64,000 nucleotides of DNA from Candidatus Zhuqueibacterota bacterium (GCA_029261995.1 JAJDAF010000043.1:1-64000), one strand, 5' to 3'. Counted from the stretch's first letter, positions 1 to 8,154 are shown. Translations and numbers: made by a program. Notes: generated by a model not told the origin, from the sequence alone.

Positions 1-141
1 CACTTTTTTACAAATCTTGAGCATTACAGTTTTCGAGAAAACGCCTATTTTACAAATAGTTATGGAGGCCCAACCCCAACCCATCGAGAACCTAATTCAT
101 AACCAATTGAATTTATTCGACTTTTAACCGGACACTACTGA

Positions 142-363
142 ATAGAACTATTACTTCAAAGTCCATCTAGCCCTGAATTAGTAGTGAATGATAATAATGA
201 GATTGACTGCCCAGTTAGCGGCTGGATTCATAGGTCGAGATACCGAAAAGCGCGCTTGCAGCACCTCAAACGCCTGATTGCGATCGCTGATGAGTGTACC
301 AAGCCGGATGATAAGATGAGAGCTTATGTCGCGATACTGCAAGCCTATCAGCAGCAGGACTAG
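142..363 (+). CDS. possible small or partial ORF, unknown
   Basis: An open frame runs from just after a stop at 139 to a TAG at 361-363. A GTG at 184 would give 59 residues and has no clear ribosome binding site. The C-terminal part looks protein-like: a basic helix (HRSRYRKARLQHLKRL) followed by a second helix ending in QQQD. I recognise no family. It could be the 3' remnant of a larger gene or chance. The first 140 bases of the window show nothing I can support. Confidence 0.25.
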   Translation: MELLLQSPSSPELVVNDNNEIDCPVSGWIHRSRYRKARLQHLKRLIAIADECTKPDDKMRAYVAILQAYQQQD

Positions 364-508
364 AATCAGAACTGCGCGCGCCCTGGATAACCAGAGATTC
401 TCAAAAGTCCGCGCACGCGCGCGCCCTGGACGACCAGAGATAACTCAAAAGCCCGTGTGGCACGCGTCTTCAGACCGTGCCGTTTGCCGCACAATCCAGC
501 AAAAAGAA
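360..508 (-). repeat. tail module of the multicopy element (solo)
   Basis: This sequence recurs beside several element copies. Its core GTGTGGCACGCGTCTTCAGA (448-467) is followed by a CGCACAATC motif near 488 and then a hairpin. The same order is seen near 1431, 11677, and in reverse near 61770. The motif CCAGAGAT with its surroundings occurs twice in tandem (390 and 434). No gene fragment is attached here; the thioredoxin-fold gene lies beyond the hairpin instead. Confidence 0.6.
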
Positions 509-541
509 AAACCTGCCAGGTTTTGGAAACCTGGCAGGTTT
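509..541. repeat. hairpin repeat, family 1
   Basis: Arms AACCTGCCAGGTTT (510-523) and AAACCTGGCAGGTT (527-540) are perfect complements around a 3-base TGG loop. The same hairpin occurs near 1491, 13088, 48932, 52816, 54045 and 62694. With the adjacent A-run it would act as an intrinsic terminator for the minus-strand thioredoxin-fold gene at 612-851. Confidence 0.85.
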
Positions 542-611
542 AAGGCCGCACATGGCGCGAAAAAAAACGTGCCAACAAAAAAGCCACCGCCAAGAATCAA
601 CCATCAAGATA

Positions 612-851
612 TTACTTCAATGCATCGATACCAGCACCATAATTGACATGCAGTGCAACGCCGTCCAAGACAAATGCCGGGACAGACTTCACGCCACTCC
701 CTTCAGCCTCAGAGACGCGAGATTTCTCTTCGCCAAGATGAACAATCTCAACATCATATTTCTGCGTGTCGAGGGCATACGCCAACTTTTGCTCAGCTTC
801 CACACAAACAGGGCACCCCGCGTGATAAAATATTGCTTTGCTTTTGCTCAT
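612..851 (-). CDS. small thioredoxin-fold/glutaredoxin-like protein (copy 1)
   Basis: A 79-residue cytosolic protein with a redox CPVC motif at residues 13-16 right after the first beta strand (AIFYHAGCPVC). It also has the cis-proline-like SVPAFVLDG segment expected of glutaredoxin/thioredoxin folds. It probably performs thiol-disulfide exchange; the partner is unknown. It is divergent from the HxlR regulator at 998, with paired direct repeats in the 146-bp gap. HxlR regulators commonly control redox or stress genes, so joint control is likely (inference). A copy differing at only a few residues lies inverted at 62379-62618. The start is ATG at 851. Confidence 0.8.
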   Translation of the reverse strand: MSKSKAIFYHAGCPVCVEAEQKLAYALDTQKYDVEIVHLGEEKSRVSEAEGSGVKSVPAFVLDGVALHVNYGAGIDALK

Positions 852-942
852 GATTAATCCTTTCTTTGTTTAAGTTACTTATTCGCGTCCGCATGGGAAC
901 GCTTTCACTCCAGAAAGATATAAAATAGAGGCGTTTAGACAA

Positions 943-978
943 GTAGGCACTTTTTGGTGAGGTACACACTTTTTGGTG
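943..978. promoter_or_regulatory. paired direct repeat, probable HxlR operator
   Basis: Two 17-base direct repeats, GTAGGCACTTTTTGGTG (943-959) and GTACACACTTTTTGGTG (962-978), lie with a 19-base period just upstream of the HxlR start at 998, inside the divergent intergenic region. The same pair is conserved in the distant second copy (62243-62278). Conservation in both copies and the spacing of about two helical turns suggest the binding site of the regulator itself. Confidence 0.65.
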
Positions 979-997
979 TAAATTTAGAGTAATCAAC

Positions 998-1378
998 ATG
1001 AAAAAAATATCAAATGAATCTGACCGGACGCAATATCACAAACTCGAAAACGTGATTGGCTGCAAGTGGTCTGTCTCCGTCTTGATGGCCATTCGCGAGG
1101 GAACCATACGGCCTGGTGCGCTCGAACGCCATATCGCCGGGATATCGACCAAAGTTCTATCGGAGAGATTACAGAAGCTTACAGATTATGCACTCTTGGA
1201 CAAAAAGATATTTCCCGAAGTACCTCCGAGAACGGAATACTCCCTGACAAAAGCGGGACATGCTTTGACCAAGATAATTCAGCAGATTCATGAACTTGAT
1301 GAGCAAATACAACGCGGAGAGCCATCTGACACGCATAGCTCAAAGACCGGGACTGTTTATAAAGAAGAAAAGCCTTAA
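998..1378 (+). CDS. HxlR-family winged-helix transcriptional regulator (copy 1)
   Basis: A 126-residue DNA-binding protein. It has the HxlR signature: a cysteine early in the domain (ENVIGCKWSVSVL), the recognition-helix region GISTKVLSERLQKL, and the wing with PPRTEYSLTKAGHAL. HxlR proteins act as dimers and often sense thiol or electrophile stress through the N-terminal cysteine; that role is inferred here. It is divergent from the thioredoxin-fold gene at 612-851. The C-terminal ~14 residues differ from the copy at 61867-62223, where the duplication ends. Confidence 0.9.
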   Translation: MKKISNESDRTQYHKLENVIGCKWSVSVLMAIREGTIRPGALERHIAGISTKVLSERLQKLTDYALLDKKIFPEVPPRTEYSLTKAGHALTKIIQQIHELDEQIQRGEPSDTHSSKTGTVYKEEKP

Positions 1379-1395
1379 CGTTAGCGTGGCGTTGT

Positions 1396-1490
1396 CACCT
1401 ACTTGTTTGCCTCATCCAGAGATTCCCAAGAGCCCGTGTGGCACGCGTCTTCAGACCGCGCCTTTCGCCGCACAATCCGCTAAGAGAAAA
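1396..1490 (-). repeat. tail module of the multicopy element
   Basis: It contains the core GTGTGGCACGCGTCTTCAGA and a CGCACAATCCG motif immediately before the hairpin at 1491. It is the same module as 360-508 and 11610-11734. Part of it (CCTCATCCAGAGAT) is also shared with the reverse-oriented module near 61790. Confidence 0.6.
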
Positions 1491-1523
1491 AAACCTGCCA
1501 GGTTTCCAAAACCTGGCAGGTTT
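1491..1523. repeat. hairpin repeat, family 1
   Basis: Arms AAACCTGCCAGGTTT and AAACCTGGCAGGTTT flank a 3-base CCA loop. It sits 37 bases beyond the stop codon of the truncated element gene at 1560-1824, on its 3' side, as in the complete copies, and would terminate transcription of that gene. Confidence 0.85.
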
Positions 1524-1559
1524 AAGGCCGCACCTGACGCATATAAAAGAAACCTGAAA

Positions 1560-1824
1560 CTACTCCGGCGTCACCACCGTCTCCTCCTCATCAACCACAG
1601 TCACAGCCGGACTCGCCGAAGTCTGGTCAACCACGAACTTGCGGCGCAAGCCATAGTCGATAAGCTTGGCGTCGTGCGCATCATCAGGCAAAACCGTGAT
1701 CAAATATGAAGTGAGCTGACTGCGTAGCACCCGGTTGGCCTTGATGGCATCGCGGATAGCGCGCCGGCTTTCCAGCAAGTCTGCCCGCACTCCCATCTCG
1801 CGGTCCATGGCCGACTGCAAACTC
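1560..1824 (-). pseudogene. 5'-truncated copy of the ~235-aa element protein
   Basis: The last ~88 residues are nearly identical to the C-terminus of the complete genes at 13158-13865 and 53299-54003 (SAMDREMGVRADLLESRRA through SASPAVTVVDEEETVVTPE). Homology stops abruptly near 1824, within the codons for ESLQSAMD. The sequence upstream is unrelated and has no start or ribosome binding site. The stop codon, 3' spacer and hairpin are intact, so the loss is on the 5' side only. Confidence 0.85.
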
Positions 1825-2227
1825 TTGGCGAGCCTCAAGTCCCTTCAAACAGCATCCCCAAGAAACTCCCACACAAAAAAACTTGCGCGTCCTATTCTTA
1901 GACAGTATATTCGGTTCAAGACGACTAAGGCACCCACAACACCATAATGAAACATCTAGCCATCACGCTGTTGCGTTGCAGCTCATGGGCAAGTCCGTGC
2001 CCGGCTCTGGACTTGCGCGTGCCCCGAGAGAACCGCTACGCTCAAAAGATGGAAGGATACAATCACGACTGGATCGACAGCGACACAAACCGAACCGCCC
2101 ATTACACAGGTCGGCCACCCCATGAACTGCCCAGGCCCTTGACTCTGATTCTCGGACCCGCGAAAATGGGAAACTGTGCCAAACTGCCGTGGCATTCTGT
2201 GCTTCGGCAATACCTGGTGTTGGTGAT
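1825..2227. other. intergenic region with possible histidine-kinase remnant
   Basis: No convincing gene. Around 2120-2160 a plus-strand frame reads HELPRPLTLILGPAKMG, which resembles the H-box of the neighbouring kinase (HEFRTPLTLILGPAEQ). The resemblance is limited to about 15 residues, so this may be a fragment of a decayed paralogue or coincidence. The rest shows nothing identifiable. Confidence 0.3.
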
Positions 2228-5200
2228 ATGATGACGTTTACTATTTCAATGTTTTTGACTATTAAGCTCTGGCTTGGAGCTTTCTTTTCACGGCATTTTA
2301 TGGTGAGCCTACTGCTTTGCACATGTCTGCCTTTTCCAAATTACGCCCAAACCTCATTGCCGGCCGCTGATGCCCGCTGGCGGGAAGCTGGCCTGCCGTT
2401 TATTCAAGCGTACAGCGCCTCGGAATATGGAGGCGGAGAGCAGAACTGGGATATTGTCCAGGACAAACGCGGTGTGATGTATTTTGCAAATAACGCTGGA
2501 CTGCTGGAATATGACGGTGCCTCCTGGCGGCAGACTTATTTCGCTTCTGGAATGACTTCACAAACTCTCACAAAAGGCGCAAGCGGGAGAATTTGGTTGG
2601 GTGGCCATCGAGAATTCGGTTACATGGCGCCTGACTCTCAAGGGTATTTGCAATACATCTCGCTGTTTGACCATGTCCCAGCACGAGATCGAGAAGTTGA
2701 AGTGGATTGGCGGGTGGAAACAACATCGCGATGCACTTATTTCCATGGTCAAAATGTACTTATTCGATGGACTGGCCAATCGGACAAAAAGAAAGTCTGG
2801 CGGTTTGTAAAAGGGATTGGCTCTTCATTTGTCGTTGACGATGAGTTCTACTTGCGTCAGGTGGGGACCGGACTTTTGAAAGTAGAAGATGATTCATTGC
2901 GTTTCATTCCCGGCAGTGAGAAGTTTGCGGATATTTCAGTTAGTGTTTTCCTGCCGTATATAAATTCAAAACAGTTATCTAACAAATCGGCCGGGGAAAC
3001 CGCGAACCGTGAACCAGAGAACAGCTCTCATCCTGGACACAAGCAATCTTTGATAGCGACTCGCAAGCATGGACTCTTTGTCTATGATGGCTTTTCATTC
3101 TATCCTTTCAAAACAGAAGCAGACGCTTTTCTTGTGAAAAATATTATCGAGTGTGGGGTAGTTCTGGCAGATGGCAGCATTGCGCTTGGAACACGTTATG
3201 GAGGGTTAGCGATAATCAATCAGCGAGGAAGCCTGCAACGCATTTTAAATAAGGCAACCGGACTGCCCGATAACGCAGTTTATCAAGTCTATGAGGATAC
3301 TCAGAAAGGGCTTTGGCTGGCGCTAAATATGGGACTCGCAAGGGTAGAACTCTCATCTCAGTTTACACAGCATTCTCAGTCTCCCGGGCTGAAAAGTAGT
3401 GTCGAAAATATCGTGCGGCATTCGGGTAAAATTTATGCCTCAAGTGCAAGTGGGGTTTATTTCATGGACCATGAATTGATTTCCGGAGCATTACCTGTAT
3501 TTAAACCGGTTGCAGGGATAAATGCACAGTGCAGAGGGATGATTTCAGCCGATAGCTTACTCCTTGTTATTTCGAATGAGGGGGTCTATCAAATTAAAAA
3601 CGACCAGGCTGAGTTAATCAAAAATGATGAATTAGGGAGACCGACATTTTTCATTCGCTCAGAATACACTGCAAACTTAATATATGTCGTATCCAAAAAT
3701 GGATTAGGTTTGCTGCAACTGCGCTCAGGTAAATGGATATATATCCGCACCATTCCCGGCATCCATGAACAGATTGAATGGATGATTGAGAGTAGTCCGG
3801 ATACATTGTGGCTAACAACTCGGTATGGCAGTGCATTACGTTTAACCATTCAATCCTTGCAGCCTTCTGCGCCGCAAGTTAGAATTGAACGGTTCGGTAA
3901 GGCGCATGGTTTGGCGGAAGGATGGATTCGAACCGCAATGGTCGATGGAAGAATCGTATTTACAACAGATAAAGGTTTGCGGTATTTTGATCCTGTAAGT
4001 CGGGAATTTATAATAGACTCATCGTTTGCACCTTTGTTTGCTGACACTACGTGGAACTTTGGTGGAGGATTTTTTTGTCATGCTGACCAAGGACGTATCT
4101 TGACAAAAGGCGCCGGTCTTATCGGTTTTGCGACGCCGGGGCCAAATGGTACATACTCATGGGAAAATACTCCCTTTTTGCGTACTGCGGAGTTAGATGG
4201 CATATGGTGTTATTATGTAGATAAGAAACACCAGGGCATATTTTGGTTTGGCGGATCAACGGGCATCGCCCGCTATGATGAAACGGTTAAAAAAAACTAC
4301 GACGCAACCTACCCTGCCCTGATCCGCCGTGTGACCGTCAATGGCGATTCAATGATTTACGGTGGCGGTTACGCCAATCCTGATTCCTTGATGCAAGCGC
4401 CGACTCTCGACTTTGAAAGCAACACCATCAGCATCGAATACGCCGCGCCATACTACGACAACGAAGCGGCCAACCAGTTCCAATTTTTTCTGGATGGACT
4501 TGATGATGGCTGGTCAGACTGGATCAGTGATACAAAAATCACTTATCGCAAGCTGCCGGAGGGCGGTTATCGGGCGCGTGTACGTGCCAGGAATGTTTAT
4601 CAGCGGGTTAGCGGGGAATCGGCATTTGCATTCGAAATTTTGCCGCCGTGGTATCGCACCTGGTGGAGCTATGCGCTCTATGGTTTGATGGTGTTTGGCG
4701 CGCTCTATTCTATCCGCCGCTATGAAAACAACCGCCGGCAGCACAAGCATCGGGCCGAGTTGCAGCACGTGGAAACAAAAAAACTAAAAGAGCTGGACAA
4801 ACTGAAGTCAGACTTCTTTGCCAATATTTCCCACGAATTTCGCACCCCCTTGACCTTGATTCTCGGCCCCGCCGAGCAACTGCTGGAGAAAAATAGCGGT
4901 GACGACAAAAGGAAGCTGTCGCTTATCCGACGCAATGCCCAACACCTCCTCCGGCTCATCAACCAATTACTCGACGTCTCGAAGTTGGAAGGCGGCAAGA
5001 TGCAGTTGCAGACCAGCGCCGGCGATTTCATTCCATTTCTCAAGGGCCTCGTCATGTCGTTCGAATCGCTGGCCCAACAGAAAGGCATTGACCTGCTGTT
5101 TGAAGTCAACGATGCGCCACAACCTTGCGAAGGTTCTGAACCTTCGCAAGGTTTAGACGAGACCTATTTCGACCGTGATAAGATCGAGAAGATTTTCACC

Positions 5201-6559
5201 AACTTGCTCTCCAATGCCTTTAAGTTCACACCTGAAGGCGGTAGCGTGCGCGTGACCGCTACCTTGATTTCGGATTGCAGGCTAAGGGTTTCCTGCCCGG
5301 ACGAGGATCAAATATATGAAATTCTCCATCCGAGATGCGCCGCTTGCATCAACAGTGCTGACGCAAGCGGCGGCCAAGATTCACCGCAGTCAGTTAATTG
5401 TGTCGAAATCACCGTTGCAGACACGGGCGTTGGCATCCCGTCCGAGCAACTGCCGTACATTTTCGACCGCTTCTACCAGGTGGACGCTTCCAGCCGCCGC
5501 GCCAATGGCGGCACGGGCATCGGCCTGGCGTTGGTCAACGAGTTGGTGGAAATGCACAACGGCAGCATTGTGGTAAACAGTAGGGATGGCGGGGGCGCAG
5601 CGTTTACGGTGTGTCTGCCGTTAGGGAAGAAACACTTGAAGGTGGATGAGATGGTGGACACTTCACTGAGTCCCACTGTGACAGAGGAAATTGGAGAGGG
5701 TGCCGACGTGCCGATCGTCGTGGTTTCAGAGGATAAGGAAGATGCCCTGAGGGCAGGGGAGGTCAGACCCCTAAACGAAGACACACAGGCGCCCACTACC
5801 GACGACCCTCCCATCATCCTGATCATCGAGGACAATGCCGACGTCCGTGCTTATATCCGCGAGCAGTTGCAGACAGAGTATGCCATTCTGGAAGCCGAGG
5901 ATGGCGAGGCAGGCATCGCCTGGGCAATCGAGGCCATTCCGGACCTGGTGATCAGCGATGTCATGATGCCGAAAAAGGACGGCTTCGAAGTCTGTCGTAC
6001 TCTGAAAACCGATGCACGCACCAGCCACATTCCGGTCATTCTGCTCACGGCCAAAGCGCTGGAAAGGGAAAAACTGACTGGTCTGGAAACCGGCGCCGAT
6101 GCTTATGTCCTGAAGCCTTTTCGGCAGAAGGAGCTGGCGGTCAGGGTGCGCACGCTCATTGAGCAGCGACGAAAATTGCGCCAGCGCTTCAGCACGGTAA
6201 CCGTTATCAAACCGTCCGAAGTTGAGGCGACTTCGATGGATCGCGCTTTTCTGGCGCGTGTCATTGAGGTTATCGAAGCGCGTTTTGATGATGAGTCCTT
6301 CAACGTCGAAGCCCTGACAAGCGAAATGGCGATGAGCGCCTCCCAACTCAACCGCAAGCTCAACGCCCTGATCGGCCAGCCGGCCGGCCAGATGATCCGT
6401 TCCATGCGCCTGCAGCGCGCCGCCGATTTGTTGGCCAGGAAATCCGGCAACGTTGCGGAAATCTGCTATGCGGTTGGATTCAGCGATCAAGCCAATTTTA
6501 CCCGCAGCTTCAAAAAACAGTTCGGTTGCTCGCCTTCGGATTACCAAAAGACCAATTAA
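2228..6559 (+). CDS. hybrid two-component system protein (propeller sensor, histidine kinase, receiver, AraC regulator)
   Basis: A 1443-residue single-chain signalling protein. An N-terminal hydrophobic segment ends near NYAQTS. It is followed by a periplasmic two-component-type beta-propeller (GLPDNAVYQVYEDTQKGLW and similar), a Y_Y_Y domain (~residues 725-805) and a membrane segment at ~812-832 (WWSYALYGLMVFGALYSI). Next come HisKA with the phosphoacceptor His near 869 (NISHEFRTPLTLIL), an HATPase with DTGVGIP and GGTGIGLALV, a receiver with phospho-Asp near 1244 (VISDVMMP) and a C-terminal AraC helix-turn-helix. In Bacteroidota such proteins sense polysaccharide products and switch on uptake or degradation genes; here it precedes secreted cargo genes. 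Two insertions interrupt the HATPase region: a palindrome-encoded one (5121-5153) and ~45 extra residues at ~5265-5395. The start is uncertain (2228, 2231 or 2300). Confidence 0.92.
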   Translation: MMTFTISMFLTIKLWLGAFFSRHFMVSLLLCTCLPFPNYAQTSLPAADARWREAGLPFIQAYSASEYGGGEQNWDIVQDKRGVMYFANNAGLLEYDGASWRQTYFASGMTSQTLTKGASGRIWLGGHREFGYMAPDSQGYLQYISLFDHVPARDREVEVDWRVETTSRCTYFHGQNVLIRWTGQSDKKKVWRFVKGIGSSFVVDDEFYLRQVGTGLLKVEDDSLRFIPGSEKFADISVSVFLPYINSKQLSNKSAGETANREPENSSHPGHKQSLIATRKHGLFVYDGFSFYPFKTEADAFLVKNIIECGVVLADGSIALGTRYGGLAIINQRGSLQRILNKATGLPDNAVYQVYEDTQKGLWLALNMGLARVELSSQFTQHSQSPGLKSSVENIVRHSGKIYASSASGVYFMDHELISGALPVFKPVAGINAQCRGMISADSLLLVISNEGVYQIKNDQAELIKNDELGRPTFFIRSEYTANLIYVVSKNGLGLLQLRSGKWIYIRTIPGIHEQIEWMIESSPDTLWLTTRYGSALRLTIQSLQPSAPQVRIERFGKAHGLAEGWIRTAMVDGRIVFTTDKGLRYFDPVSREFIIDSSFAPLFADTTWNFGGGFFCHADQGRILTKGAGLIGFATPGPNGTYSWENTPFLRTAELDGIWCYYVDKKHQGIFWFGGSTGIARYDETVKKNYDATYPALIRRVTVNGDSMIYGGGYANPDSLMQAPTLDFESNTISIEYAAPYYDNEAANQFQFFLDGLDDGWSDWISDTKITYRKLPEGGYRARVRARNVYQRVSGESAFAFEILPPWYRTWWSYALYGLMVFGALYSIRRYENNRRQHKHRAELQHVETKKLKELDKLKSDFFANISHEFRTPLTLILGPAEQLLEKNSGDDKRKLSLIRRNAQHLLRLINQLLDVSKLEGGKMQLQTSAGDFIPFLKGLVMSFESLAQQKGIDLLFEVNDAPQPCEGSEPSQGLDETYFDRDKIEKIFTNLLSNAFKFTPEGGSVRVTATLISDCRLRVSCPDEDQIYEILHPRCAACINSADASGGQDSPQSVNCVEITVADTGVGIPSEQLPYIFDRFYQVDASSRRANGGTGIGLALVNELVEMHNGSIVVNSRDGGGAAFTVCLPLGKKHLKVDEMVDTSLSPTVTEEIGEGADVPIVVVSEDKEDALRAGEVRPLNEDTQAPTTDDPPIILIIEDNADVRAYIREQLQTEYAILEAEDGEAGIAWAIEAIPDLVISDVMMPKKDGFEVCRTLKTDARTSHIPVILLTAKALEREKLTGLETGADAYVLKPFRQKELAVRVRTLIEQRRKLRQRFSTVTVIKPSEVEATSMDRAFLARVIEVIEARFDDESFNVEALTSEMAMSASQLNRKLNALIGQPAGQMIRSMRLQRAADLLARKSGNVAEICYAVGFSDQANFTRSFKKQFGCSPSDYQKTN
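5121..5153. repeat. hairpin repeat, family 2, inside a coding sequence
   Basis: A perfect 33-base inverted repeat, AACCTTGCGAAGGTT - CTG - AACCTTCGCAAGGTT, lies in frame inside the kinase gene and encodes PCEGSEPSQG. Kinases of this class normally run almost directly from the preceding strand into (E)TYFDRDKIEKIF. It therefore looks like an in-frame insertion of a mobile palindrome. A related hairpin lies at 8047-8075. Confidence 0.8.
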
Positions 6560-6795
6560 GACCAGACTCTTCCATTTCTACCCCTGACAGGGTTGTTTCG
6601 CGCCTGTTCACTCCCCCAAAAAAAGTCTACCCGACCGGTACCGCACTCGTGATGCGCAAAAATGACAAACTTTTGCGCAGTATCGCCAAGAAATCACCTA
6701 TGCTTTTTTGCTATCTTCATGGCGCGGGTGCAGCAAATTGCCCGACCATTTTTCACTCTATCATTTATCTCATTCATCTCAAGGAGGTAACAACC

Positions 6796-8037
6796 ATGAA
6801 ACACTTTACAGTTCTCTTGCTGGCCGTTCTTTGCCTGGCGGCCAATGTTTTTGCCCAGGTCGGCAGCGGTCCGGGCTTTGATTTCCCTGCTTTCATTGCG
6901 GTAGAGGCCGATGGCAACCTGGTGGTGGCAGATAATAGCCAGCGAGCGGTGGTGCGGGTGGATCCTGTCACCGGCGACCGTAACATCGTCTCGGATGCCG
7001 CCACCGGCACTGGCTCTGCCTTTTCATCTCCTCTTGGCATTGCAGTAGAGGCCGATGGCAATCTGGTAGTGGCAGACCAGGCTTCGGTGGTTCGGGTGGA
7101 TCCTGTCACCGGCGATCGCACCATCGTCTCAGATACCGCCACCGGCAGTGGTCCCGGCTTGTCATCACCTGAAGGCATTGCAGTAGAGGCCGATGGCAGC
7201 CTGTTGGTGGCAGATCCAAATCTGCAAGCAGTTTTACGTATTGACCCGGTCACCGGCGACCGTACCATCGTCTCGGATGCCGCCACTGGCACTGGCCCAA
7301 ACTTTTCAATACCTGAAGGCATAGCGGTAGAGGCAGATGGCAACCTGGTGGTGACAGATAAGGACATGGATGCTGTAGTCCGGGTGGATCCGGTCACCGG
7401 CGACCGCACCATCCTTTCAAATAGCGTCACCGGCACGGGCTCAGGCTTTTCATGGCCTCTTGGCATAGCGGTCGAGGCCGACGGCAATCTGGTGGTGGCA
7501 GATAATACCCTGGCTGCGGTGGTGCGGGTGGATCCGATCACCGGCGACCGCACCGTCATCTCGGATGCCGCCACCGGCAGTGGCTCTGCCCTTTCATCTC
7601 CTCTTGGCATTGCAGTAGAGGCCGATGGCAGTTTGGTCGTAGCAGATAATGGCCTGGATGCGGTGGTTCGAGTGGACCCGGTCACCGGCGACCGTTCTAT
7701 TGTCTCAGGCGATATGCCTACGTCCGTGGAAGATAATTCCGGTGGTGTGGAGCTGCCGCAGAACTATGCGTTATCGCCCAATTACCCTAATCCATTTAAT
7801 CCGACGACAACCATTACATTTGCACTGCCGGAAGCGAGCGAAGTAAAGCTGGCCATTTACAACCTGGCCGGCCAGCTCGTTCAAACCCTGCACTCCGGCG
7901 TCGTTGCTGCTGGTCAGCACAGTGTAGTCTGGAACGGCAGGGATTTCCGTGGCGCCAATGTGGCAAGCGGAATCTACATCTACAGACTTGAAGGCAAAGG
8001 AATTGTCTTGAGCAGGAAGCTCACATTAATGAAGTAA
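6796..8037 (+). CDS. secreted six-bladed NHL/SMP-30-like propeller with T9SS sorting domain
   Basis: 413 residues. The ATG at 6796 follows an ideal AAGGAGG (6781-6787); an in-frame extension upstream lacks any such signal. A Sec signal peptide (residues 1-20, ending NVFA) is followed by six repeats of ~49 residues with core IAVEADGNLVVADN and VVRVDPVTGDRTIVSDAATG. This pattern fits a six-bladed beta-propeller. A linker leads to the T9SS sorting domain (~325-413: NYPNPFNPTTTITFALP to KLTLMK), which would direct export across the outer membrane. No catalytic residues are evident; a binding or structural role on the cell surface is likely. The repeats are very similar at DNA level, suggesting recent internal duplication. 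Confidence 0.85.
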   Translation: MKHFTVLLLAVLCLAANVFAQVGSGPGFDFPAFIAVEADGNLVVADNSQRAVVRVDPVTGDRNIVSDAATGTGSAFSSPLGIAVEADGNLVVADQASVVRVDPVTGDRTIVSDTATGSGPGLSSPEGIAVEADGSLLVADPNLQAVLRIDPVTGDRTIVSDAATGTGPNFSIPEGIAVEADGNLVVTDKDMDAVVRVDPVTGDRTILSNSVTGTGSGFSWPLGIAVEADGNLVVADNTLAAVVRVDPITGDRTVISDAATGSGSALSSPLGIAVEADGSLVVADNGLDAVVRVDPVTGDRSIVSGDMPTSVEDNSGGVELPQNYALSPNYPNPFNPTTTITFALPEASEVKLAIYNLAGQLVQTLHSGVVAAGQHSVVWNGRDFRGANVASGIYIYRLEGKGIVLSRKLTLMK

Positions 8038-8046
8038 AACTACACT

Positions 8047-8083
8047 CCTTGCGAAGGTTCCAATCCTTCGCAAGGTTCTTTTT
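8047..8083 (+). terminator. intrinsic terminator made of hairpin repeat family 2
   Basis: The stem CCTTGCGAAGG (8047-8057) / CCTTCGCAAGG (8065-8075) has a 7-base loop and is followed by TTCTTTTT. It starts 10 bases after the stop of the propeller gene. It shares its stem with the palindrome inside the kinase gene at 5121-5153. Confidence 0.75.
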
Positions 8084-8154
8084 GAAAATAACTCTGAGTT
8101 GATTTTCTTCTGCACAATCACTGCTAGTCTGGATTATTCACGAAGTAGAGTTGG

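Noticed and set aside
326-857. Plus-strand ORFs at the window start
   Set aside because: They run through the hairpin repeat and antisense to the thioredoxin-fold gene; no ribosome binding site.
6774-7685. Long minus-strand ORF (303 codons) over the propeller gene
   Set aside because: It is an antisense shadow of the repeated, GC-rich coding sequence: a repetitive Ser/Thr/Arg-rich translation with no ribosome binding site.
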